Positions 33,538 through 43,940 of a DNA stretch of 64,000 nucleotides are shown here, piece by piece. Position 1 is the first letter of the stretch, and every line of letters begins with the position of its first letter. The position numbers were made by a program, and so were the translations under genes. Location of the stretch: NCBI GenBank assembly GCA_031213475.1, contig JARUPZ010000009.1, positions 310,001 to 374,000 on the forward strand, in the 5' to 3' direction. A model generated the notes under the pieces. That model had not been told where the DNA came from. It saw nothing but the letters and a program-made list of their open reading frames with translations, and ran no database searches. This stretch comes from Nereocystis luetkeana (Eukaryota > Sar > Phaeophyceae > Laminariales > Laminariaceae).

Positions 33538-33790
33538 CATTAAACCGTTCTTTCTTCCCGTCGGCATTCAGCACAACCAGTGTCCGTGCCGATTCTTTAA
33601 TCCTAAAGAGAAACCCGTTATGTGGTCACTAAACTATTTATACGCCACAGAGATATTAATGGTACTGTACGTTGTTACGTACCAGGTACCAGGGTATGCA
33701 GTAAGCAGAGCGGCAGTAGACAATGCAATGCCATGTCATCATGCTGAACATGAAAGGCACGATATACACATTCTATGAACGAAAGAAAAC
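33538..33790 (+). repeat. R1 copy, most complete
   Basis: From CATTAAACCGTTCTTTCTTC to ATACACATTCTATGAACG, including CCACAGAGATATTAATGG, TACGTACCAGGTACCAGG and GACAATGCAATGCCATGTCA. It gives the uninterrupted join across which SINE-A inserted in the 31.3 kb copy. Confidence 0.8.
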
Positions 33791-33881
33791 AAAATGGCGG
33801 CGACCGGAACAACTTCGCACACTGCCACACGGGTTATACGCCCTCGCCCGTTTAGTGGACTGCCATGGTAAGTACTTACAT

Positions 33882-33926
33882 TTTGACTGGTTCGTCCCCT
33901 AAACAGGACTCCGATACTGAAGGGTT
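33882..33926. mobile_element. MITE-B half copy
   Basis: Only the right side survives: GTTCGTCCCCTAAACAGGAC, TCCGATACTGAAGGGTTA. Confidence 0.55.
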
Positions 33927-34010
33927 ACTCCCATCTGCTGTGCCACGTGCCAAGAGATTCCACCGGCAACATTAAAGTCTGAACGCGCCTTATATTTCCG
34001 ACCAGAGTGG

Positions 34011-34115
34011 ACGAGGGACCATATAGTAAATAGGACCTACCATACACACCAAAACCTATATATCTCTTGTATTTTTATTAACAATATTTGGGCCTGTTTA
34101 CTATGGTCCCCGGTA
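34011..34115. mobile_element. MITE-A copy
   Basis: GAGGGACCATATAGTAAATA at the left carries one extra TA relative to sisters; the right end is TTTACTATGGTCCCCGG. A second, weaker palindrome (GTCAGAACCCACGGTAAG facing GGTTCTGATTACTGTG) follows at 34122-34195. Confidence 0.8.
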
Positions 34116-34207
34116 ATAGTAGTCAGAACCCACGGTAAGCCCAAAAAGCCAGATATCCCCCTATGTTCACACAACATATTGGTTCTGATTACTGTGCTCC
34201 CTTGTAA

Positions 34208-34425
34208 CATTAACAGAGTTAAAGCCTTGAGTTCGAATCCCACCGTGATGAGATTTGGACTTTTTTTTTAGCGACAAACGAAAGGTAGTCAAGTGCTGAG
34301 AGCGCTTAACTTGGGTGTGGGTGGGCACAATTAGACGCGAGTTTGATTAGGAACGCAAGGGCTGAAATTCTTCTCGCGATAAAAAACGAGGCACACACCG
34401 CAGTGGGGAGTGGGGGGGGGGTAGC
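34208..34425 (+). mobile_element. SINE-A relative with a different head
   Basis: CCTTGAGTTCGAATCCCACC is a tRNA-type B-box region. It is followed by a SINE-A-like body (AAGTGCTGAGAGCGCTTAAC, GTGGGCACAATTAGACGCGA, TTCTTCTCGCGATAAAA). The 5' half of the head is missing. It may be a separate subfamily. Confidence 0.65.
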
Positions 34426-35277
34426 GTACTCATTTGTTGCTTGCCTTTATCGTTTCACCATTGGCCACGCAGCCCTCTCGAGACGGAGCACCGTTCCTAC
34501 TCCTATTAGAGACGCCTACAGCATGTGGGCGCTCATTTGGTCGTTTCCATGTATTACATGGAAACCTGTTGCTAATCGTAGCCCCTCCCTGTTTCGCCGC
34601 CTGTGGCCACCATCTACCCCGTAGGATAGCGATCGTTTTCTCGCTGCTATCTAGTGTACCAAAACTCCTCCCGTGTCACATCCGTCTATTTCCCTCAGCT
34701 CTCCTAGCAACATCCCGTTCCTCCTTGTACATTTCGTATTATCCTACTATGTAGGTTCCACTCTCTGTTGCTTCGCCACACGGTCATATCTGTGCATCTA
34801 CTTCCTCCTCTTCCCGACTACTGGTATACCTCTTTCTTCTTTCTGGCAGTAACAGGTCACCTACACGAAACTGCTGTGTCTGCGTTTTCGCGAAGTCTAT
34901 TGGGCGGTGCAAATACGTTTTTGTTCCCATCCCTTCGCTTAATCCCCCGTAAACCTAAGGGTTTCTCCGATTTCACCTTGTTTCTCAGCGCTAGCCTTCC
35001 CCTTCTTTCTATCCTTTCTTCTACCGTACTTCTGCGTTGTACCTCTCAAACTTCTCTGCGGACATCGTCTCTTTTGGGTTTGCTCATATATCATTCCATA
35101 CTTTCTCAACTACGATTTCCCACCTTATTCCAGCTCGCCCTGTTGGTATTTTCTCCCATACAGCTCTATCAACTATGGCTGGCTCTTTTTTGGCTTGTTC
35201 CTCACTTTATTAATGTTGCCATTTCGAATTTATCATGCATCTGTTTGTCTTGAGTGGGGGCGTTCCCAGTCCTTCTC
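34426..35277. other. Unassigned; C/T-rich frames
   Basis: Plus-strand frames at 34434-34754 and 34768-35253 are Leu/Ser/Phe-rich because the strand is pyrimidine-rich. No motif or codon signal supports a protein. Confidence 0.4.
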
Positions 35278-35374
35278 TTAAGCCTTTTAGGACCCCAGTC
35301 CCGTTTTGGGGACAACTCACTTGGAATTAGACTGGTTTGTCCCCAAAATCGGAACTGCGGTACTAAAAGGGCTA
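35278..35374. mobile_element. MITE-B copy
   Basis: TTAAGCCTTTTAGGACCCCA mirrors AACTGCGGTACTAAAAGGG. The right TTAA has mutated to CTAA. Confidence 0.85.
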
Positions 35375-35887
35375 ACACTGTTAGGGCTGGGACTGGACGA
35401 CGAAAAGTGCCCAAAAAATGGCGCATCTATTCGACGAAAACCGCCAAAAAATCCGAAAAAAGATTGAAGATGAAAAATGTACCGCCACCATATTTACTTG
35501 GCTTTAGACTGCATTATTGGTTGACCCGCAATGACAAATTGCTCGACATAGGAGACGAGTTGGATCTTGGGATTCAACAGACACGTGTAACCAGTGTAAA
35601 CGGAGGGGAAGGCACATCATTCAGAATTTTCCATTAGATTTTTACGTCTAATTGGCCGGAAATGTGCGGGAAAACTCGTGTTTTATGCTTATATTCGTCT
35701 CTTGCTCTATGGGGAAGAAGTACTGCAATTGAGTATGAAAACAATACGTGCCCTCCTCTTCGCCGAGACTTGGCGGAGACAACAAATCAATCCGTGCTTG
35801 AATCCAGTAAATAGCCGACGAGAAATTCGCGATCAAACTTGGCCCTATTGAGTCATTCTGGCAGTGATCGCGAAATATCAATCAGCC

Positions 35888-36472
35888 ATGGGAAACTCAA
35901 AAAAACCTGAGGGCACCGGACGAAAAGGGAAAAAAAAGAAAATTGTCCAGAAGAACCAAGAGGCTTATCTGGCGCGTACCGGGACTACAGTCGCAGACGC
36001 GGGCGTGGCTGCACGCCGGGCGCTTGCCATCCAGCGCGGATGTCTCGAGGCCGCCGAGGGCATCCGTAACCGGGCCTTGAAGCAGCGCGACGAGAGTCGG
36101 GCCGAGACCGCTGAGGCAAAGTCTTCACTGCAAGCTGTCTCCCATCAGTTGTTCGAGCAGAAGGGCAAACTCAACCTGGAGCAGGACCTCAGGCACGAGT
36201 CGGACGCAGCCTTGGCCCATGAAGAAGGGGTTCGTCAACCCCGCAGTCACGGCGAGGTGCAAGATGTGCAACACACAGCCGATCCGATGGGCGAAGATGG
36301 GGGTATCCTCTCTAGCAGCAGAAGCTCCAGCAGCAGAAGCTCCAGCAGCAGCAGCAGCAGCAGCAGAGAGGTCAGCACCTCCGCCTTCGAGCGTGTCCGA
36401 CACGGGATGCATTGGTCTGCTGTCAGCCATCGTGCCGGAGGGCCTACCAGACGATGTGGCCCACTCACTTAA
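35888..36472 (+). CDS. Candidate coiled-coil protein, possibly frameshifted
   Basis: A 194-residue frame from the ATG at 35888. Residues 1-25 are strongly basic (G-R-K-G-K-K-K-K-I-V-Q-K). Residues 30-110 are Ala/Arg/Glu-rich with no proline and look like one long helix or coiled coil. From about 135 the frame enters an AGC repeat giving poly-Ser. In the +2 frame from 36219 there is F-V-N-P-A-V-T-A-R-C-K-M-C-N-T-Q-P-I-R-W, a more protein-like CxxC segment, so a frameshift near 36215 is possible. A related decayed block lies at 61610-62280. The function is unknown; it may belong to an unrecognised mobile element family. Confidence 0.35.
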   Translation: MGNSKKPEGTGRKGKKKKIVQKNQEAYLARTGTTVADAGVAARRALAIQRGCLEAAEGIRNRALKQRDESRAETAEAKSSLQAVSHQLFEQKGKLNLEQDLRHESDAALAHEEGVRQPRSHGEVQDVQHTADPMGEDGGILSSSRSSSSRSSSSSSSSSREVSTSAFERVRHGMHWSAVSHRAGGPTRRCGPLT

Positions 36473-37394
36473 GCTGGCCGCTGTGTACGCTTCTGCGCGT
36501 GGTGTGGTGCAGCAGCACCTCGAGCAGCAACACGCAGCAGCAGCAGCAGCAGCACAAACTTTTTTTCACACTCAGCACCTGGCCACGCTTCTACTTTTTT
36601 GCGACACAGCAGCAGCAGCGGCACAGCTTTTTCTTTACGAATAGATTTTTGTTGATGACGTGGGTCCTTTCCCCCCATCGCTGATTGGTTGATTTTCTAA
36701 AGATTTTTTTCCCCAGAGAACGACATGGGACATTTTTTTTCCAAATTCTACGTCTAAAAAAATTATAGTCCCACACCTAACTGTATTACGAGTCGTACTT
36801 GAGCATTTTTTTATTTTTTAGCTGCTGCCATCTGTACTGCTGTTTCCAACTGTTATACGAACGAAGTCCGCATTCGCTTCCCATGCTTCTCCCGCATATT
36901 CTAGCTTTGGTACTATTAATATCACGTTCATCAGGATACATGTCTCAATCCTAGTGTCAAGGTGCGTGCACCATGTTTTCTACGCGTGCTTCACCTCTTC
37001 TTCTTACTTTTGCGTTGCGTGCAAGGGCGGTCTTTTGAGATCTCTAGGCCAAGGTACATAGACTGGTCTGCGATGGGCAATTCATCTTCTCCCCACTTCC
37101 AACTGAAATTTTCCGGGTTCACCTCGTCTGCGTTACATACAACTACCAGGTACTGCGCACTTCTGGGCGTTCGCCGTCATCCTATGTTGTATTATACTCT
37201 ATTATTATATTTTTAATAAGGTCGCACTCGAGTGGGGAGGCGGGGGGGGGAAGCCTTTCTCTGTGACCCAATGGTTGATCTGAGTTGCGACCATTTATAT
37301 ACAGGGGCGGGAGAGAAAAGCGGGACGAAGGTAATAAATAGGATTGGCAAATATACAGAAAAAAATGGAAGATTAGGGGCATTGTCGGACAGAT
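36473..37394. other. Unassigned; CAG repeats, SINE-A tail-like segment
   Basis: CAG repeats lie at 36533-36556 and 36608-36620. A SINE-A-like tail (TCTGTGACCCAATGG, TGATCTGAGTTGCGACC) is at about 37228-37340. No gene is supportable. Confidence 0.4.
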
Positions 37395-37665
37395 CTACCG
37401 CCGTAGATGATCTCGGTCCTTTCCTCCATTCTGAGGTGCTGTGCAGGATCATCTGTCTAACACCGGTCGAGCCAGGCAACATGTCCTGCTGTAGATGATG
37501 CAGATATGATGCAGATCATCGCACAGCTCCCACCCGGCCATATGAGCTGCAGTAGTAGGTCGATCGTACAGATCAGGGGTATCTCTTCCGTGAACAATCC
37601 AGCTCATGCAGTGGGAATCGGTTATATTCCCTGAAAAAGCTGCCACCTCGTGCTGTGGGAATCGA
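37395..37665 (+). repeat. R2 dispersed repeat copy
   Basis: CATGTCCTGCTGTAGATGAT, TCGCACAGCTCCCACCCGGC and a CAGATCAGGGGTATCTCT segment match 48000-48250 in the same orientation. Confidence 0.7.
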
Positions 37666-38079
37666 TGCGGTCTGTCGGAGGTTTGGCTTATTAATAGCGT
37701 CCTTCAATCGTAGTGACGAATAGTGGTGTCATCGGGGCCCCTGCAGGGTTTGGTTTCGGTGGGTGGGTGCCCGCTTCAAGAGCAACCATCCATCCGGTTC
37801 AATCCTTTTAGCACTGCAGTCCCATATCTAGGGCGACTTCATCAGGCATAGGTCCGGGTGGCATTAGGTGGTTGTGGTAATAGGGTGTTAATATTTCGAG
37901 AAGGGTTCTTCGAAAAAGAGGCCGCATGCCGTGATTGCGGGCGCACTGCGGTTAATCTTGCCGCAATATATGCTCTGACCATGTTCCGTCACTGCGCCGA
38001 GATGCTCAAATGCGCCGCATTGCGTTATCGCGCCGGGCTACCTAGTTGTGTTTCATGCCCTTCTACCTGCGTCCAGTGT

Positions 38080-38240
38080 TGTGAACGGAAAACCGAAACT
38101 CGTTTTTTTCGGTCGGTTTTTTGTCGGTTTTTCCAACCGAAAACCGACTTTTCTTTGTCGGTTTTTCGGTTGCAAAAATAAACCAAAACCGGAAAACCGA
38201 CTCGGTTTTTCTCGGTCGGTTTATTCCCCCTGTCGCCTAC
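38080..38240 (+). repeat. GGTTTTTC / CCGAAAA simple repeat block
   Basis: Dense CGGTTTTTCGG and AACCGAAAA words start after CCAGTGTTGTGAACGG. An inverted partner at 39005-39152 ends with the complement, TTCACAACACTG. Together they form a spaced inverted pair. Confidence 0.7.
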
Positions 38241-38723
38241 CACAATAAAGCCTTCATATCTGTTTGGAAACCCCTTTATAATTTTTAATTTTTGGATACA
38301 TGCGCCACACGCGACACAGCCAGCACACAGCCCATAGCCAGCACGCAGCCCACATCTCGCAACAGCATAGCAGCACGTATAGCAGCACGGCACACAGAAG
38401 CACAGCAGTGGCAGCAGGCAGCAGTTGTCGCACAGGGCACAGGGCATTGTGCGCTGCGAGACTGCGAGAGATAAATCATGTCGAATGCAGACGGCAGTGC
38501 TGACTTCTTCGTTTGCTGCACTGCTGTCGCACTGCGACAGTCGCCCTCTGCCTACGATAATGCTTCTTCGTCTTCACAGCCCTCCCTTGAGCAGCGTAGA
38601 TTTCCTCATGGCTCATGGCGTTAGCTGTATGCTGCAAGTTGTGTCTTCACAATCCTACCAAAAGGTTTTTATTGCAGCAACCAACTGATGTATCTGTAAT
38701 TATTTTTTGCTGCAGAATATTAT
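38241..38723. other. Unassigned; CAGCA-rich
   Basis: CAGCACG and CACAGCA words dominate 38310-38420. No gene is supportable. Confidence 0.4.
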
Positions 38724-38826
38724 TACGGGGGACCATCGTTAATAGCACCTATGGCACACATAAAAACCTATATATTTAGCCATTATTACTAACAGTATTT
38801 GGTCCTATTAACTATGGTCCCCCGTA
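38724..38826. mobile_element. MITE-A copy
   Basis: TA-flanked: CGGGGGACCATCGTTAATAG at the left mirrors CTATTAACTATGGTCCCCCG at the right. The centre reads AACCTATATATTTAGCC, the uninterrupted form of the site that holds an insertion in the 14.4 kb copy. Confidence 0.9.
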
Positions 38827-39004
38827 GTAGCACGTCTGACGGGCCTCGTCTCCCGCTGAGTCACGTGCCGGTATAATAGCTTATGTCGGCCTGTACCGTC
38901 TGGCGCAGCAGACGCAGGTACTGCAGGAGGGCCATTTGACCCCATACGATCATATGTCACATTCTGCCAACACATGCACATCGAACCTTCCGAAACACTG
39001 ACCC

Positions 39005-39152
39005 TTTATTTGGGTGTGACGAGAAACCGACCGAGAAACCTTCGGTTTCGGTTTCGGTTTTGTTCGGTTTCAACCGACCGAAACCGAACGACGTTTTGGG
39101 GAAAAACCGAAAAACCGACCGAGCCACTTTTCACTTTCGATTCACAACACTG
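39005..39152 (-). repeat. CCGAAAA simple repeat block, inverted partner
   Basis: CGAGAAACCGACCGAGAAAC, GGTTTCGGTTTCGGTTTTG and GGGAAAAACCGAAAAACCGA, ending TTCACAACACTG. Confidence 0.7.
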
Positions 39153-39769
39153 CTTGCGTCCCGCTCCCCAAGAGGGCGTCGGCTGTCGGCTGTCGACCGA
39201 AGTTACGTGATTTACCGATTATCCCGCAAGTGCTGTTAACTTCTGTAGGATTGCAGGAGTATACGATTATACGAAACAAAAAGAGAATAACTACTTTCAA
39301 TACCAGACCACTCCTTCCTAAGGCGAGAATCAGAAACAAAAGAGAAGGCTGAGATTTCCGGACGGATTTTTGAAAAGTACCTCGTACCTGGTACCTGGTA
39401 TTGATTACGTTTACTTTTTTTTTTAGTATAACCCCTCCGGCCAATTCTTGAAACTTGAAAACAAAACTGGTGTGTAGTGCATACCCCCCCCCGACTTTGC
39501 ACTTCCGGTGCATCCCCTGCTTCCCAGCGGCCCACGCTGGTTCGGTGCGCGAGGCTGTATTGGTCATCTATTAATAGTATAGCGTAGTATAGTGTGGTAT
39601 CGGCACGTGTTACCTTTGAAGAGCCCAAGCCGTTCACCCCCACCTACCAACTACGCCGGGACCCAGGACCTCTGCAACCAAAGACCCTGACGCTGGGCGA
39701 TGCGGCCCCAGCTGTACGAGTAAGGTGTGCAATGGCGTGACTTTCACGGCTACCACTTTCTTCTCTTCT
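39153..39769. other. Unassigned sequence
   Basis: No gene is supportable. A doubled TACCTGGTACCTGGTA word is at about 39386. Confidence 0.4.
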
Positions 39770-39927
39770 TCTTGACACTTTTTTTCATTGTCCACCTCAT
39801 TTATTATATTCACCCTTTCTATTTCTCCTTCCTAGTCGTAACTCAGATCCGGGGTCACGCAGCAGCATAGCAGGCTCTCCTCCCACTACGGTTCATGCCT
39901 TCATTTTTCATCTGTACAGAAATATTG
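39770..39927 (-). repeat. SINE-A fragment (diverged)
   Basis: TCGTAACTCAGATCCGGGGT, CATAGCAGGCTCTCCTCCC and ACGGTTCATGCCTTCATTT match the SINE-A 3' half. An AGCAGC insertion and the loss of head and tail mark it as old. Confidence 0.7.
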
Positions 39928-41219
39928 AAGACGTTTTGCATGTTTGAAAATAATACACACGCAAGCGCTTGGAGTTGGAGTTATTAATTGGCTGGTGACT
40001 ATCTGACTTAGTTGGTTAATCGGCCGGCGCTATTTGGCTTCGTTGAACACCCGAAAATCTTTGTAAAATAAAGCCAACGGCCTTCGTGCTATCTCCACCG
40101 ACATCGCCCACGAAGGTGGGTTTTGGTGCGCCATGAGTTGCAGTGGACCTCACAGCTCTGCCTCTCTCTGAGCAAGTCGTCTCTCGTGGAAATGCGCACC
40201 CTGTAGTAGATAAGCCTTCCATCCTTCGGGAATTCCAAATAGTCGGAATGTTGACACAATGCTACGAATACAACTTAACTATAATGTTCAGCCAACTACT
40301 ACCTAGCTCGCTACTTTCAGCCATGTAGCTTGTACAGCTCTCGGTCTTTGTGTTCGGGACAGGGTGTTCGCTATTTGTCGCGAAGCTGGCCAACGAACTG
40401 ATTTATCCACGCGACTCAGCCTGCGTATGATGTTTTTCAATGATGCAAGATTGGCTAGGTCAAAGGTTATCCTTATTCAGAAGCCCAGGAGACTACTTCC
40501 CTAACGAATCGCGTCGACGGCAGGACATTGGTCGTAGTGGTCCTGCGGTCGAATCTCACGTCCACCATGAATACGCTTTTTGAGAAGAAAAACCAGCGAA
40601 TTTACTCATGTCGAGAAATGTGATAAAAACTCTCTTCCTGGGTCCCCACCAGAGATTTCTGAGAAGTTTAGACGACAGTAGGCGCGCATGGCCCCATACG
40701 AAGGCCAAGGACCACGCTGGTCTCTACGGGGGGGGGGTGGTACAAAGCTTACCTTGGGTAGGTAAGAGACTTAGGCCTACCTTTCGTGTAGGGGCCCTTT
40801 CCTACTCGGCGTGACTCCGACTGTGTCCCGGTGGTGTGTGCTTGTGACGATGCTTGAAGGTTGTAGTTCTGTGTATTTCGTTGCTTGCTTGCAACGCCGG
40901 GATGTCTTCAGAACGGAGGGGCAGGATAATCCTCGTGCAGGCAGGCGATAGCGCCGGCCAGGTATGACGAAGGGGGATTCTGCCTCGAATCATAATGCCG
41001 CAGCAGGGGAGGGGGCAAGGAAGCCCAGAAAGTCGGGCGGTTGGCGCGGGTGCTACTTTTTCTGTATGACCTGACCAACTGTGAGCTCGTCGGCGGTTTA
41101 TAGTGGGCCAACTCCAAGCTCTGCCTCTAATAGGTGACAGAAAAGGACCCAGGAAACATATATGTGTATTTACCGTACAGCACGCACTGTAACAGATCCC
41201 TTCGGACATTTTACCTGGT
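39928..41219. other. Unassigned sequence
   Basis: No gene is supportable. A tRNA B-box-like GGTCGAATCTC lies at about 40550 without a foldable tRNA around it. A minus frame at 40802-41209 has no motif. Confidence 0.4.
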
Positions 41220-43940
41220 ACCTCATTTGTTTGAGGTGCTTCTGGAGAGAAGGCCAGCAGCGGGAGCGGTAGCGGCAGCTCCCCGTAAGCCTTTTTGGAG
41301 CTTTTAGGTCAACCGTGAGCTTGACACATCCACTCGGCCTTCGCTGGGTACTACAGTAGATGGAACCGGCCCGCGGGCCGAGCCCGGTGGGTCGGGTCCA
41401 CCTGGGGCACAGAGAAGGTGAAGCGGATATCCCATCTTGACGGGTTACTTTCGAATTCCCAAAGCGTGAACGGGGGGCTGCCGCTCCCGCCGCTCCCGCC
41501 GCCTGCCGTGTCAGACACCTTCCGTCCGGAAAGCGGGCCGGTTCCAGTTGCTACGATCGCTGCTATGCTGCGGGAGCCCCCCGCTCGCCATCGGGAGCTT
41601 TCAAACATCCCGCACGAGTAACGCCCCCACTCGGTCCCGCCTGGCGGGCCGGTTTCACCTACTACTAGTAGCCAGCGAAGGCTTAGTGGATGCATCATTT
41701 TCGCGTTACTTGGAAGCCCCCAACGGGCGTACGAGGGGCTGCCGCTCCTGATCTTGCTGCTGCTGCCGCCGCTGCTTCCGCAGCCTCCCATCTTGGATAT
41801 TTTCTGTCGGGAAAGGCTGGACCCAGCGGGCGGGTTGCAAGTACTACGACCGCTCCTACGCTGCAGGAGAGCCCCCCGTATGCCATTGGGAGCTTGCAAA
41901 TATCCCGCGCGAAGGTCGCTTCCACTCGGCTTTCACTGGGGGCTGCAGTAGGTGAAACTGGCCGGCCGGGCGGATGTTACTCGCGATTACTTTATATCTC
42001 CTAAAGGGCGTACGGGAGGCTGCTACTGCTGCTACTGTTGCTGCTACTGCTACCGCCGCCGCCGTCACTGTCACCTCTTCCGCCACCTCCCATCTAGGGC
42101 TTCTGCTATTGGGCAAGGTTGGGGCTAGCGAGCCGGTTCCACCTACTACCACCGCTGCTACGCTGAGCAAGCAGCGCCCATTGTAGGTGGACAGGTCACG
42201 CTGCACGCAGCCTTTCCGGACAGAACGTGTCGGAGAAGGGAGGAAGCGGAAGAGTCGGCGGCGGCGGCAGCAGCAGGAGGAGCGGCAGCGGGAGTGTCCA
42301 GCGGGCGGGTTCCGCGTACTACACAGCGAGGTACCTCGTGGGTGCGTCGCTCGTCCAGGTTGAATGACAGCGCCCTAATGGCGACGGCAGGCTGTCGCGC
42401 CTGCTGCCGCTCCGGCTCCTGCTGCTGCTGCTGCCCCCTCGCCGTCGCCCCTTCCGCCACCTTCTGACTCGGACATGTTCTGTTGCGCAAGGTTTGGCCC
42501 ATCGGGCCGGTTCCACCTACTAAAGCCGCTGATACGCTGAGTGAGTAGCGGCCGTAGCAGGTGAACCGGTCCCCCTGCGCGCAACCTTACCAGACAGCAC
42601 GTGTCCGAAGGGGTGAGGCGCAAGAGGCAGTGGCGGCGGCAGCAGTAGTGGCGGTGGGAGGGTCCAGCGGGCTGGTTCCAGCTACTACCCGGCGAGGGCC
42701 TGATGTATGCGCCGTTCGCGTGGGTTTCGTGGAAGCGCCCAAAAGTCGACGGGGGTCTGCCGCCCGTCCTCCTGCTGCTCCTGCGGCTGCTGCCGTGGCC
42801 GGTCCGGCTCCTGCTGTCGCTCTTGCTGCCACCGCCGCCGCAGCCTCTTCTGCCGCCCCTTCAGTCTCGGACGTGTCCTTGTGCAGAAAGAATGAGAGCA
42901 GCGGGCCGGTTCCAGCTGCAACGACCAATTATTGAACCGGCCTGCTGGGTCCTACCTTGCCGAACAAGACACGTCCAAGCCTGGAGGTGGCGGAAGAGGT
43001 GGCGGCGGCAGAAGCTTGGACGGCAACAGCAACAACAGCCTGTTTTGCTACCTCCCGTCTCGCACGTTCCCTGTGCGGAAAGGTTGGACCCAGCAGGCCG
43101 AATGGGCCCAGCGGGCTTGTTCCGCTCACATCGACTCAAGCGTTGAACCTGCCGTCTGGGCCCGACTTAGCGTGCCTGTTCCACACGCTGTAGTGCCCAG
43201 CGAAGGCCGGGTGGATGCGTCGTTTGCGTGGATTACGTGAAAGCCCTCAAATGGCGTACTGGGGGCTGCCGCTGCCGCTCCTGCTCCTGCTGACACAGCC
43301 GCCTTAGCCGCCTTGTCTGTCACTTCTCATGCCCATCGTGTCCTGTCCAGAACGAATGGGACCAGCGGGCCGGTTCTACCCTTTGCAAGTAAAGGTTTGA
43401 GCCGGCCCGCTGGGCCCAACCTTTCCGTATAGTAGACGTTCGACACTGGAGGTGGTGGAAGAGGCGGCAGCGTCGGCGACGGTAGCGGTGGCAGCGGCGG
43501 AAGCAGCAGGTTACCACTTGCATATGCTACGAAGCCGTTTGATTGGTCAACTGCTTTTTTTTCGGCATGTTTCATTTGTCAACATACGCGCACACGCAGA
43601 TTTTTCACCCTGCTCCCATTTTGGCGCCCTAGTCGCACGCCGACCTAACCCAACCCGGACCTGAGCCCTCCAATGTGATCCTGGGGATACTGGTAGCCGC
43701 CGGCAGCGTCCACCAAGGCACCTTGATGTGACGCCGACACAAAGCGAGGGCCAGTTACATTGTACGGCAAAGCGAGGGCCGGCGCCATACAGGCAGCAAA
43801 CTTTGTTTTTACCCCGAATAAGTGGCAGCCTACCTTAGCAGCAGCTGCGGCGGGAGCACCCACCCGCCTCTTGAAGCACCTCCCGTCTTGTCCGTGTCCT
43901 GTCCGGGAAGGTTGAGCCCGACGGGCCGTTTCCACCCTTG
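41220..43940. repeat. GC-rich array of inverted modules
   Basis: A module with GGAAAGGTTGGACCCAGCGG and GCCGGTTCCACCTACTAC recurs in both orientations about every 100-250 bp (for example 41537, 41645, 41826, 42129, 42300, 42503, 42669, 42900, 43108, 43365, 43917; inverted at 41363, 41954, 42560, 42934, 43397). CTG/CCG/GCN-rich spacers lie between. Another word, GGATGCGTCGTTTGCGTGG, recurs near 42715 and 43212. Many overlapping Ala/Gly/Pro-rich frames on both strands result from this and I call none a gene. It may be stacked palindromic elements. Confidence 0.75.

Noticed and set aside
34434-35253. Pyrimidine-rich frames of 106 and 161 residues
   Set aside because: Composition alone explains the open frames; no motif is present.
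41351-43935. Many 60-180 residue Ala/Gly/Pro/Arg-rich frames on both strands
   Set aside because: They follow from the GC-rich inverted module array; all six frames stay open there, so none is favoured.
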